From: Lactarius indigo | Lineage: Eukaryota; Basidiomycota; Agaricomycetes; Russulales; Russulaceae | Length of the DNA stretch: 64,000 bases | Reading direction: 5' to 3' | NCBI GenBank assembly: GCA_025766275.1 | Contig: JAFKAC010000069.1 | Span: forward strand, 124,001-188,000 | Shown: one piece after another, positions 23,146 through 33,643 of the stretch | Numbering within the stretch: the stretch's first letter is position 1 | Layout: each line of letters begins with the position of its first letter | Made by a program: the position numbers and the translations under genes | Notes under the pieces: generated by a model | What the model saw: only the letters and a program-made list of their open reading frames with translations | What the model was told of the DNA's origin: nothing | The model's database searches: none

Positions 23146-23679
23146 GTGGGTGTTTCTGGGTTCTGTTCGTCTTCTTCGTTCCACCAGCCTAGTCCTTCAG
23201 CAAATCTTTGTGGTGTGATGTTTATGGCTCTGGTATGGTATGTGTTTTGAAAGTATCAGAGGATGTACCAGTTGTTGTTGATGAATTCTACTGGTCTGAG
23301 TTCGCCTTTGATGAGGCACTTGTAACAAGGTGGTCTGTTTGGTGTTGTGGCCCAGCAAGCTCCTCTTCCTAGTTGACTGCTTTTAACATGATGTGGGAGG
23401 TCATCTTGTGTTCTGGTTGTGACTGGGGTCCAATCGCTGTCTGATTCAAAGGTGACACTGATGCTAGCCACAATTGTGGTCTGTCTTGGGTGCTGGTTTG
23501 TGTAAGGGGATGGCTGAAGCAGCCTCTTGTGTCAGGGAGGATCCGTCGCCTGGCTGTGCCATCGTTTCTGGGTTCTGTGGAGTGTCTGGTTGTTGGCTGA
23601 TGCGTCCTCTTGGATCGTTGCCCACTCTGCTGTGTGGCAGTAGTGTCTTGGGTGTGTAGGAAGTTGTAGACTTGGCTTA
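23146..23679 (-). mobile_element. Inverted 5' leader and gag N-terminus of Gypsy element B
   Basis: This segment is the minus-strand equivalent of 30537-31067 in element A, from the primer-binding site to the start of gag. It includes a 71-codon frame (23256-23471, MASISVTFESDSDWTP..) ended by TGA. It stops at GTGGG (23146-23150), exactly where the plus-strand part of B resumes with CCCAC at 31650. It is therefore the missing 5' part of B. Confidence 0.75.
23668..23678 (-). promoter_or_regulatory. Self-priming type primer-binding site, element B
   Basis: One base inside the LTR, the minus strand reads AAGCCAAGTCT. This is complementary to AGACTTGGCTT in the R-like region of the LTR itself, and it is not a TGG-type tRNA site. 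This is the arrangement used by Tf1-type elements that prime from their own RNA 5' end. The equivalent in element A is 31056-31066. Confidence 0.6.
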
Positions 23680-24262
23680 TGTTATGCCCTAGCAGGGGCG
23701 TGGCTTCTAGAGGTTTCAAGTCACACAAGTATCAAGCGAAGACCTCTCTTGTCTTATTGCTATGAAATACAAGTGGCAAAAGTGTGGCACAGGGTGCAGC
23801 ACTACTCTGTAATGTAGGACTCCTCGTCCGAAGTGTCTGACACTTCTCTACACTTGATCTTGCTAGTGCACAGAGTATAACAGGTGTGACGCGTTGATAT
23901 AGTTCAACTGCAAAGACTTCAAAGTGTCCTGGTTAGGGACTGAGGTAGGGGATGCACAAGGAGAGGGGAATAAGGCAAGGTCACACCAAAGTACGGAGGC
24001 AAGGTTGCTAGATTGCAAACAAAGCCAAGTCTGGCTTCCTACGGTCTACAGTACAGGTTTATATAGGGCGAGGTTCCAAACAACATGAACACAGGCCCAC
24101 ACAGAAGCAAAGGAACTAGATGGAGTAAAGAGACATTTGGATCAAGACAAGTAACGCCACTAACAGTAGTAGCTCCTTCGGGTAACAAGGTATGGAACAG
24201 AAGGGGAAAAGAACAAGATAAGAACACACTGTAACTGGGGTCTGAAGCGTCGAATCATAACA
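23680..24262 (-). mobile_element. 5' LTR of Gypsy element B (inverted)
   Basis: 583 bp on minus. It shares diagnostic variants with the LTR at 38507-39089: 5' end GATTCGACGCTTCAGACCCC and 3' end GACTTGAAACCTCTAGAAGC. The other LTRs differ at these places. This makes it the partner of B's 3' LTR although it now lies in the opposite orientation and 14 kb away. Its right edge also serves as the downstream boundary of element A. Confidence 0.8.
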
Positions 24263-25711
24263 TGAGCCCCTCTCTAAGTCAACTCTCCCTAGAGTGCTTT
24301 GAAGTCCATCAGATTGTAAACGTCATTGTCCACATCATTGGCTGGAGCGCTTTCACGAGGGAGGGGGCATTGATGTTGGTGAAGGAAGTTAAAGGGACCA
24401 TGGGCCCCACACTTGCAACAATTTTTGTACTTGGGACACTTGATTTCTTCGTGGCTGTTGCTGGTGAAACACTTGCCACACCACTGAGTGTGTTCTTCTG
24501 GGGCTGGCCAAAGGCACTGATAGGGGAAGTGGTCAGTGCTAGAACACCTCCAGCAGTACTTCTGTTTTTGAGGGCAAGCGAAGGAGAGGTGATCTTCAGA
24601 CTGGCACCTGTAACAAAGTTGGATGGTGCCAGTCCCCTTCTTGTTGGGCCTGCGCTTGTGCCTTTTCTTTCTTTCTGCAGAAGGGGCTAGGTCCTTCTGG
24701 TTTGTCATGGAGTCTTGGCATGGAGTGGTAGCGAGGTGGAGCAGGGGCAGGAATGGGGTGGACTCCAAAGGGGTGAGTTTCTTCTTCCGGAGGAGGAGGG
24801 TGTAGTGTGAGCCACTGGTCTGCAATTTGGACATAGGCCTTGTGCTCTTGTAGCCTCCTTCGGGTGCTGGTTAGTTGCATGTCCATGTTGAGGAGGTGCC
24901 TTTTGAGGGGCTCCATCGTCTTGTACAGGCCTTCAATCTCCTTTCGGAGGGCCTTCTGGTCTCGCAAGAATTGGCGAGTCCTGGAGATTTCTGCTGTGAG
25001 GCAGTCATCTCCCAGGTCTTCTAGGGACTTCATTGACTTGTCTGGCTGTGGGAGAAGCTTCGTCAAAGTTCTGCATCTGAGCTGGGGTGAGGGGGGGAGC
25101 TGGGTTGTGGGGGTTGTCGTCTTTGGGAAAGAGGAAGAGGGGGAGGCCATAGTGGGGGAGGTTTTTGCCCATGGTGCCGATGGCCTCTTCTTTGCTCTTG
25201 CTGATCTTGATCCACTTAGCATCCTTTCAGATGTATGAGATTGGGTCAGCATCATCAGGGATGAGGAAGTGGACATAGCGGCTGCTCCAGGGGTCGTTCA
25301 AGAAGAAGGGGTAGCCTGGGGTCATCATCCTCTTCAGCAGTGATGTGCATCCTTTCATAGTTAATGGGGAGTGCGTCCACGATTGGGTCGTTAACTATTT
25401 CGCTGAGGCGAGCTATAGTCACTCTAGGATCAGGGGGGGAGGTGGTAGGTCAGGTGTATCTTGGGAGTAGGGGGAGCTGTGTGTCCAGGAGGGGGAACGC
25501 GAAGGGCTATTCCTCCTCCTTCTGTTTCTATGACGCTGGGCATGGTGGGATCAATGGGCTGTGGTTCCTGGATGAGTGAAGGCAAGGAAGGGGGTTGTAC
25601 TGGGAAAGGGGAATAGCCAGAGGAGGGTGTGACAGAGGGTGTTTCATCAAAGGAGCCTCTTTCCATGGCACAAGCAACGAGGCGTTCTACAGAGGAGGAG
25701 CAAGAGGGCAT
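24263..25711 (-). pseudogene. Element A ORF3: zinc-knuckle protein downstream of pol
   Basis: This is the third ORF of the Gypsy family, after integrase and before the polypurine tract. Relative to the intact copy in element C (46214-47587) it is broken by frameshifts near 25430 and 25276 and by another near 24660. The conserved parts are readable: a Pro-rich N-terminus, a coiled-coil segment (EIEGLYKTMEPLKRHLLNMD, about 24900) and four Cys/His clusters (CYRCQSEDHLSFAC, CWRCSSTDHFPYQC, CGKCFTSNSHEEIKC and CCKCGAHGPF..H..C, about 24360-24615). Its role is unknown; knuckles of this type bind RNA or single-stranded DNA in Gag proteins. Confidence 0.75.
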
Positions 25712-25762
25712 GGTGGAGAAGCTAGTGGGGAAGGTGGTTACTGTTTGTATTGTTACTTCCTT

Positions 25763-28700
25763 TCATTTTAACCACTGCTTTGCTCCTTCGCTTCTGGGGT
25801 TGTTTTCAAAGTGTTCCTGAATAAGTTCTGGGGCATTGAGATTCTTTTCTGGTTCCCAGCTATTGTGTGCATCGGAGTATCCTTTCCACTTGATTAGGAA
25901 CTGTAACTGGTTCCTGTGGCATCTTGTTTCTAGTATTTTCTCGACTTCCCACTCCTGTTCTCCATCTACTAGATCTGGGGGTGGTTCCATAAAGTTCTTT
26001 CCATGTAGGGAGGTTTCTTTGTATGGCATCAGGAGGGACGCATGGAATACTGGGTGGATCTGCCACTGATGGGGAAGTTTCAGGGCATATGTGGTGGCAG
26101 AGATCTTCTTTGTGACCTGAAGGGTCCATATCTTTTTGGGGCTAACTTGAAACTAGGGTGCGTTGTTCTCAAGTTCCTGGCATCCAGCCACACACTATCT
26201 CCTTCTGTGTGTTGTTCAAAGCGAGAGGATCCTTTGTAGAGTGACTGTGCATGGGTAATTGCTGCTTGGGCAGTCCTTCTGGCTTCCTGGATCTGCTCTA
26301 GTCTTTCTTGTGTTCCTGGCACTGTGGTCAGTTCTTTCTGGTTGGTGTACTCTTGGGATGTATCCTAAGAATTAATTCATAGGGTGCCTTTTTAGTGGTT
26401 GCACTTGGCCAAGAGTTGTGGGTGTACTGTGCCAGTGGTAGTAGCTCCGTCCAGTTGTTTTGTTGGTGGTTTATGAACATTTGGAAGGTACTGCTCTAAC
26501 CACTGGTTTGTTCGTTCTGATTGTCCATCTGTTTGTGGGTGGTATGCTGTGCTGATGTTTTGTTCTATGTCGAGCACTCTACATAGTTCTTTGATGAACT
26601 TTGCTGTGAATCTGGGGTCTCTGTCGGAGATGACCCTTCTTGGTAACCCATAGTGTGGCAGGACAGTTTTGGCATAGAGTTTTGCCACTCCTTCTGCGTC
26701 TATTGTTTCGCTGCATGGGATAAGAAGGCTGCTTTGGACCAGTCATGATCCATGATGGTGAGAATTGTATTATTGTCTTCTGAATGGGGTAGTTTTGTGA
26801 TGAAGTCTAGGGCAATGATTTCGAAAGGGGAGTGCTTCTGGGTTAGTCTTAATGGGGAATATCGGTGGTTTTGGGTTCCCAGGGAAGTTCTTGTTTGATT
26901 GACATGTGGCACAGCCCTTTACATATGCGGATATGTCATCTTTCATGTTTGGCCACCAGAAGTCTTGTGACACCAGCCACAAGGTTTTTGTTATTCCAGG
27001 GTGTCCAGCTGTTTTTGTGTCATGGAACAGGGAAATTACCCCCCTCTTTAGTGGTGTGTTGTCCACAACCACCAATTTGTTGCCTTTCCACCAGTGTTTG
27101 CCTTGTTTCACTAGGTGGAAGGGTGCGGCCCACTCATCTGGAGTGTCTTGATGGTCTAATTGGTGTGCCATGACCCGGTCATCTATCCGTATGGAGAGAG
27201 CGGAGTTTGTGAAGATAGTTGGGGTCAGGACCACTACATCGGTGTTGTCTCCTGCTCTGGTGTCATGGTCAGGGCGCCTTGACAGGGCATCTGCATGATT
27301 CTGGGGTCCGGGTTTGTGGTGGAGTTTAATGATGATAGTCTGCAAGTCTGGGGATGTAACACGCCTACTCTCCTATTGATTTGTTAGGGGTGGCGATAGT
27401 ATTCTAGGTTTTTGTGGTCTGTGAACACTGTGACTTCGTGGGGGGACCCTAAAAGAAGGTGTCTCCAGTGTTCTAATCCTCTGATTACTGCCAGGAGTTC
27501 TCTATCATGGATGTCATAGTTGCGCTCTGCTTCTGAAAATGATTTGGAGAAATATCCCACAGCTTGTGGTTTGTTTCGGTTGTCTCTTTGTGTTAAGATT
27601 GCCCCTGTGGCGAAGGCGGAGGCATCTACTTCTAGTTCAAAGGGTTTGTCCATATCTGGTTGACATAAGATGGGATCTTTGCACACAAGCGTGATGAGAG
27701 TTTCCAGGGCTTCTGCTGCTTCTTTTGTCCATTTGAAGGGTCCTTCTGATGTCTTTATTGTGTCTGTGATGGGTCTTGCTACGTGAGCGAAGTTGGGGAT
27801 GAAGGGTCGCTGATAGCTTAGTGTCCCCAACACGCTTCTTGCTTGTTTGACCGACTTGATGTCTCTTGGCCAGTCTTTTAGTCCTTCTACCTTCTTTGGG
27901 TCGATTTTGATCTGAGATCCCGTCGATGACAATGCCTAGGTAGTGGATCTTTCTTTGTTATGAACACACATTTTGATGCTTTGAGAAAGTAAGACTCCTT
28001 TTCACAGATTTCTAAGAACTCATGTACAATTTGTCCTGTGGCGCTCTGTGTCTTCTTCTGTGGCTATTAGGACATCGTCCATGTACACAAATAGTTCTCT
28101 GGGGTATTTGTCCATGAGTGGTCGAAGTATTCTGCTCATGGTTCTTGCAAAGGTAGCTGGTGCATTTGTGAGGCCAAAGGTCATGACTCGAGGAATTGAA
28201 CAGTCCCCTTGGTGTTTTGAAGGCTGCTTTCCACTGGTCTTCCTCTTTTATGCAAATATTGTGGTACCCCCATCTAATGTCGAACTTTGAGAACAGTGTT
28301 TTCCCATTTAAGTTGGTCAAGATGTCAGGAGATGAGAGGTAATGGGTAAGTGTCTTTTATTGTCCAAGTGTTTAAGGGTCTGTAGCCGAGGATGGGACGC
28401 AACCCTCCATCTGTTTTCTTTCTAAAGAAGAAGGAGGAAGCATAAGGGGATCTTCCTTCATAGATGTATCCTTTTGCTATGTTCTCAGTCAAGATATGCC
28501 TTTAGCTCCTTGTCTTCTTCTGGAGTCAAGGGGTAGATTTTGCAATTGATCTTGTTAGGCGCATCTGGACGCAGTGTGATGGGATGGTCTTCTCTCTTTC
28601 TGGGGGAAAACACTGTGCTTCTTCATCTGAGAACACTTTGTTGTGGTGCTGGTATTCTTCTGGGATTGCGGTTTCTTTTACTGGGTCAAAGGTTGTTTTA

Positions 28701-29186
28701 GTTGCTGCCGCTTTTGCTTCTTGGTGTCGCTTTCTTCGGAAGCGGTACCCTCTTGTCAGGATGGTGACTGCTTCTCCTTTCAGCTCTTGTTTCTTCCAGT
28801 CTAGTGTCTGGGTTTTTGTGTTCAAACCAGGGGTATCCAAAGATCATTCTATCTTCTCCTAGACTGGTCATGAAGAATTGGAAAGGAGTTTCCTCTTCTC
28901 CTCTTTTTATCCATAGCTGGCACATTTCCGTCATGGTGCCATCTTTGTTTAGTGATCCATCTACGTTTTGGACCAATCTGGGTGGTTTTAGAGGAGTAGT
29001 TCCTAGCCCAAGTTTTTGGATCAGATTTCGGTCGATTAGGTTGTCTGTTGCACCACTGTCTAGCAGCACATTTATGTGAGCTTCTTTGTAGTAAAGGCAA
29101 ACGAGGACTTTGATTGTCATAGCACTATCTTGAACACTATACATTGAATTGGCCTCCCTGTCAGCTCTCACAGGTCGGCATCGCAA
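25763..29186 (-). pseudogene. Element A pol (PR-RT-RH-IN-chromodomain), frameshifted
   Basis: Pol of a chromodomain Ty3/Gypsy element. In order on minus: aspartic protease LLDSGATDN (about 29060); reverse transcriptase with the catalytic YMDD retained (about 28080); RNase H with LEVDASAFATGAIL (about 27630) and HDRELLAVI; the integrase zinc-binding region ending CATCQSNK (about 26910); the integrase core with VISDRDPRFTAKF (about 26620) and AYHPQTDGQSERTNQ; and a C-terminal chromodomain (WEVEKILETR, FLIKWKGY, WEPEKNL, about 25800-25950). At least eight frameshifts break it, for example near 28803, 28590, 28190, 27340, 26475 and 26110. The frame lies -1 relative to gag and overlaps its end. 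Chromodomains usually steer such elements to heterochromatin. Confidence 0.85.
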
Positions 29187-30859
29187 AAATCCTGGTCTAA
29201 GGCATAGTAGCGTCTCATTTCATCCTCGGTCATGCCTTGGACAAGTGCATGGGCTTGTCGGACTTTGTCTTCCGTTGTGGTAGCGGCCACCAATGAGGTG
29301 CTTGCTTCTGGGGTGTATGGGGGTGCAGTGTCCGCTTCTTGGGTGTCTGTGGCTCTGGCTTTGGTTTGGTTGGTGGTGTTTTGTCGTTGGCAGTTCCTAG
29401 CCATGTGTCCTTGCTGTCTGCACTTGAAGCAGCGGCCTTCTTTCATGAGGGTTTTCTTTTCTTCTTCAGTAAGTTTCTTAAAGGGGGTGGAGGTGGTGGC
29501 ATCTACATCCATTGCATTTGGGTCTCGCTTTGGTCGTCCTTGGTGGACACTCTGGGTTGGCCCTGGGTTCCTATTCCCTGGTCTGGCTTTTAGCAGCTTC
29601 CAGTGTTGATGTTCTGCTCTGGCAGCGGTTTGCCACTCGTCCATGGTGTTTGGAATAGTGGTTCGCATAAGGCAAGTGCGATACAGTCCTGTGGGTAGTC
29701 CTCTTTTGAACAATTCCACTGTTCCAGGGGTGTCTCTTGCCCATCCTGCTATTCCTGCAAGGTGTTCAAAGTCGAGGATGTAACTGTCCAATGCTCCACC
29801 CTGCATTGTCAGACTGATGAGCTTCTGATAGGCTCTTTCTTTGTTTAGAGTGTCGGTCCAGTCTCTGTTGAAGGTGTCGAGAAAACTGTCCCAAAGGTCT
29901 TTGCTGTTTTTGGTGAGGGCTTTGGTGGGGTCTGCTAGTGCCGCTTCCATGTCATCTTTGGTTTGGTTGACCCATAGTTGTACACCAGGTCCTTTGAACA
30001 TTGTGAGGGCAAATAGTACTCGTGCATAAGGTTCTTTAATAAGTTAATTCTCACTGTTTAACTTGATGTATCACAGTAGTTCTCTTTTGAACTGACCACT
30101 CTCTGTTCTATCTCTGGTGAACGGAGTAGGAGGTGCTCCTTTGAGTCCTCCTGAGCTCATTGTTGGTGTTCCCCCTGTTCCAGTGCTTGAGCTGGTACCT
30201 GTGCCAGTACCTGTGGTGTTTATAGCTGACATGATGAGTGTTGGCTGTGGTGTGATGGGGATCTGGGGTGATTTGACTGGGGAAGGAAATCTGATTGGTG
30301 GTTGTGGGACTGGGAATCCTTCTTCTGCTGGGGATGGTTCTATCCAAATAGGGATAGTGGGGCTGGCTTGTGACGAAGCTTGTGTGGGTACTGTGATGTC
30401 TAGGCGGTGTTCTGAGGAGTGAGATAGTTCTGAGTGTGATTCCGCTTTGTCTGAGCTGGGTTCTTCTTCTGATGAGTCTTGTTGTAGTCCGTATGTTCCC
30501 CTAGTGTTTCTTGGTGCTGAGGATGATTGTTGTATGGGTGTTTCTGGGTTCTGTTCATCTTCTTCGTTCCACCAGCCTAGTCCTTCAGCAAATCTTTGTG
30601 GTGTGATGTTTATGGCTCTGGTATGGTATGTGTTCTGAAAGTATCAGAGGATGTACCAGTTGTTGTTGATGAATTCTACTGGTCTGAGTTCGCCTTTGAT
30701 GAGGCACTTATAACAAGGTGGTCTGTTTGGTGTTGTGGCCCAGCAAGCTCCTCTTCCTAGTTGACTGCTTTTAACGTTGTGTGGGAGGTCATCTTGTGTT
30801 CTGGTTGTGACTGGGGTCCAATCGTTGTCTGATTCAAAGGTGACACTGATGCTAGCCAC
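29168..30859 (-). pseudogene. Element A gag, three in-frame stops
   Basis: Gag of the Gypsy family, the structural protein of the virus-like particle. The frame runs from MASISVTFESDNDW (30859) to the TGA at 29168-29170, but is interrupted by TGA at 30644-30646, TGA at 30071-30073 and TAA at 30044-30046. The TGA at 30071 corresponds to a CGA arginine codon in element B. The middle part carries the usual Gag helices (SKDLWDSFLDTFNRDWTDTL, LDFEHLAGIAGWARD). One CCHC knuckle (CFKCRQQGHMARNC) lies near 29400. The stop at 30644 is shared with the B copy at 23256. Confidence 0.8.
29186..29192 (-). promoter_or_regulatory. Candidate -1 ribosomal frameshift site GGATTTT (element A)
   Basis: The heptamer GGATTTT, phased as G GAT TTT in gag, lies just before the gag stop. 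Slipping back one base continues into pol without a stop. The same heptamer in the same phase occurs in element B at 33000-33006. GGATTTT belongs to the known class of slippery heptamers. No stimulatory structure was modelled. Confidence 0.55.
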
Positions 30860-31067
30860 AATTGTGGTCTGTCTTGGGTGCTGGTTTGTGTAAGGGGATG
30901 GCTGAAGCAGCCTCTTGTGTCAGGGAGGATCCATCGCCCGGCTGTGCTGTCGTTTCTGGGTTCTGTGGAGTGTCTAGTTGTTGGCTGATGCGTCCTCTTG
31001 GATCGTTGCCCACTCTGCTGTGTGGCAGTAGTGTCTTGGGTGTGTAGGAAGTTGTAGACTTGGCTTA

Positions 31068-31649
31068 TGTTATGCCCTAGCAGGGGCGTGGGTTCTGGAA
31101 GTTCTGAATCACACAAGTATCAAGCGAAGACCTCTCTTGTCTTATTGCTATGAAATACAAGTGGCAAAAGTGTGGCACAGGGTGCAGCACTACTCTGTAA
31201 TGTAGGACTCCTTGTCCGAAGTGTCTGACACTTCTCTACACTTGATCTTGCTAGTGCACAGAGTATAACAGGTGTGACGCGTTGATATAGTTCAACTGCA
31301 AAGACTTCAAAGTGTCCTGGTTAGGGACTGAGGTAGGGGATGCACAAGGAGAGGGGAATAAGGCAAGGTCACACCAAAGTACGGAGGCAAGGTTGCTAGA
31401 TTGCAAACAAAGCCAAGTCTGGCTTCCTATGGTCTACAGTACAGGTTTATATAGGGCGAGGTTCCAAACAACATGAACACAGGCCCACACAGAAGCAAAG
31501 GAACTAGATGGAGTAAAGAGACATTTGGATCAAGACAAGTAACGCCACTGACAGCAGTAGCTCCTTTGGGTAACAAGGTATGGGACAGAAGGGGAAAGAA
31601 CAAGATGAGAACACACTGTAACTGAGGTCCGAAGCATCGGATCATAACA
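31068..31649 (-). mobile_element. Gypsy LTR (minus), upstream LTR of element A
   Basis: 582 bp. It precedes the primer-binding site and gag leader of A, so it acts as its 5' LTR. Its 3' portion shares variants with the LTR at 22566-23145 (GATTCAGAACTTCCAGAACC). Its outer edge abuts CCCAC and the plus-strand part of B, making it the right breakpoint of the proposed inversion. Confidence 0.85.
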
Positions 31650-33024
31650 CCCACACAACTAATCATCCTTAGCACCAAGAAACACTAGGGAAACATACGG
31701 ACTACAACAAGACTCATCAGAAGAAGAACCCAGCTCAGATGAAGTGGAATCACACTCAGAACTATCTCACTCCTCAGAACACTGCCTAGACATCACAGTA
31801 CCCACACAAGCTTCGTCACAAGCCAGCCCCACTATCCCTATTTGGATAGAACCATCCCCAGCAGAAGAAGGATTCCCAGTCCCACAACCACCAATCAGAT
31901 TGCCTTCCCCAGTCAAATCACCCCAGATCCCCATCACACCACAGCCAACACTCATCATGTCAGCTATAAACACCACAGGCACTGGCACAGGTACCGGCTC
32001 AAGCACCGGAACAGGGGGAACACCAACAACAAGCTCAGGAGGACTCAAAGGAGCACCCCCCACTCTGTTCACCGGAGACAGAACAGAGAGTGGTCAGTTC
32101 AAAAGAGAACTACTGCGATACATCAAGTTAAACAGCGAAAATGAACTCATCAAAGAACCTTATGCACGAGTACTATTTGCCCTCACAATGTTCAAAGGAC
32201 CTGGTGTACAACTATGGGTCAACCAAACCAAAGATGACATGGAAGCAGGCACTAGCAGACCCCACCAAAGCCCTCACCAAAAACAGTAAAGACCTTTGGG
32301 ACGGCTTTCTCAACACCTTCAACAGAGACTGGACTGACACTCTAAACAAAGAAAGAGCCTATCAGAAGCTCATCAGTCTGACAATGCAGGGTGGAGCATT
32401 GGACAGTTACATCCTCGACTTTGAACACCTTGCAGGAATAGCAGGATGGGCAAGAGATGCACCCCTGGAACAGTGGAATTGTTCAAAAGAGGATTACCCA
32501 CAGGACTGTATCGCGCTTGCCTTATGTGAACCACTATTCCAAACACCATGGACGAATGGCAGACTGCTGCTAGAGCAGAACATCAACATTGGAAGCTGCT
32601 AAAAGCCAGACCAGGGAACAGAAACCCAGGGCCAACCCAGAGTGTCCATCAAGGATGACCAAAGCAAGACCCAAATGCAATGGATGTAGATGCCACCACC
32701 TCCACCCCCTTTAAGAAACTTACTGAAGAAGAAAAGAAAACCCTCATGAAAGAAGGCCGCTGCTTCAAGTGCAGACAGCAAGGACACATGGCTAGGAACT
32801 GTCAATGACAAAATATCACCAACAAAACCAAAGCCAGAGCCACAGACACCCAAGAAGCGGACACTGCACCCCCATACACCCCAGAAGCAAGCACCTCATT
32901 GGTGGCCGCTACCACAACGGAAGACAAAGTCCGACAAGCCCATGCACTTGTCCAAGGCATGACTGAAGACGAAAAGAGATGCTACTATGCCTTAGACCAG
33001 GATTTTTGCAATGCTGACCTGTGA
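31650..33024 (+). pseudogene. Element B gag (3' part), frameshifted
   Basis: Continues the gag whose N-terminus lies inverted at 23146-23471. The frame around 31700-32235 matches A (ELSHSSEH, GTGTGTGSSTGTGG, LFTGDRTESGQFKRELLRY). It has an extra base near 32243 (GAAGCAGGCAC versus GAAGCGGCAC in A), shifts again near 32450-32640, and has TGA for CGA at 32806-32808 next to the CCHC knuckle (CFKCRQQGHMARNC). Gag stops at TGA 33022-33024 after the conserved frameshift heptamer. It cannot make full-length Gag. Confidence 0.8.
33000..33006 (+). promoter_or_regulatory. Candidate -1 frameshift site GGATTTT (element B)
   Basis: Same heptamer and phase as in element A (29186-29192), followed by TGCAATGCTGACCTGTGA. 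It is retained although gag and pol of B are both broken, as expected if it was functional in the parent element. Confidence 0.55.
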
Positions 33025-33062
33025 GAGCTGACAGGGAGGCCAATTCAATGTATAGTGTTCAC

Positions 33063-33643
33063 TGTTATGATCCGACGCTTTGGACCTCAGTCACAGTATG
33101 TCTCCACCCCACCTTTCCCCTTCTGTATTATACCTTGTTACCAAAGGAGCTACTGCTACTAGTGGTGTTGTTTCTTTTGATCCTGAACTTCTGTTTGCTC
33201 CGTTTAGTCTCTTTGATATTGTGTGGACTTGTGTTCATGTTGTTTGGAACCCTGTCCTATATAAACCTGTACCATAGACCATAGGAAGCCAGACTTGGCT
33301 TCATTTGCAATCTAGCAACCTTGCCTCCGTACTTTGGTGTGACCTCGTCTTATTCCCCTCTTCTTGTGCATCCCCTACCTCAGTCCCTAACCAGGACACT
33401 TTGAAGTCTTTGCAGTTGAACTATATCAACGCGTCACACCTGTTATACTCTGTGCACTAGCAAGATCAAGTGTAGAGAAGTGTCAGACACTTCGGATGAG
33501 GAGTCCTATATTACAGAGTAGTGCTGCACCCTGTGCCACACTTTTGCCACTTGTATTTCATAGCAATAAGACAACAGAAGTCTTTGCTTGATACTTGTGT
33601 GATTAGAAACCTTTAGAACCCATGCCCCTGCTAGGGCGTAACA
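33063..33643 (+). mobile_element. Solo Gypsy LTR inserted at the gag-pol junction of element B
   Basis: 581 bp from TGTTATGATCCG to GGGCGTAACA, flanked by the exact 5-bp duplication TTCAC at 33058-33062 and 33644-33648. Removing it restores a junction matching element A at about 29125-29140. It belongs to the same LTR subfamily as 22566-23145 in its first 100 bases. Confidence 0.9.

Noticed and set aside
23146..31649. Simple insertion of element A into B
   Set aside because: A's flanks do not form a target duplication, and B's leader with its own 5' LTR lies inverted beyond A. An inversion explains both; a simple insertion does not.
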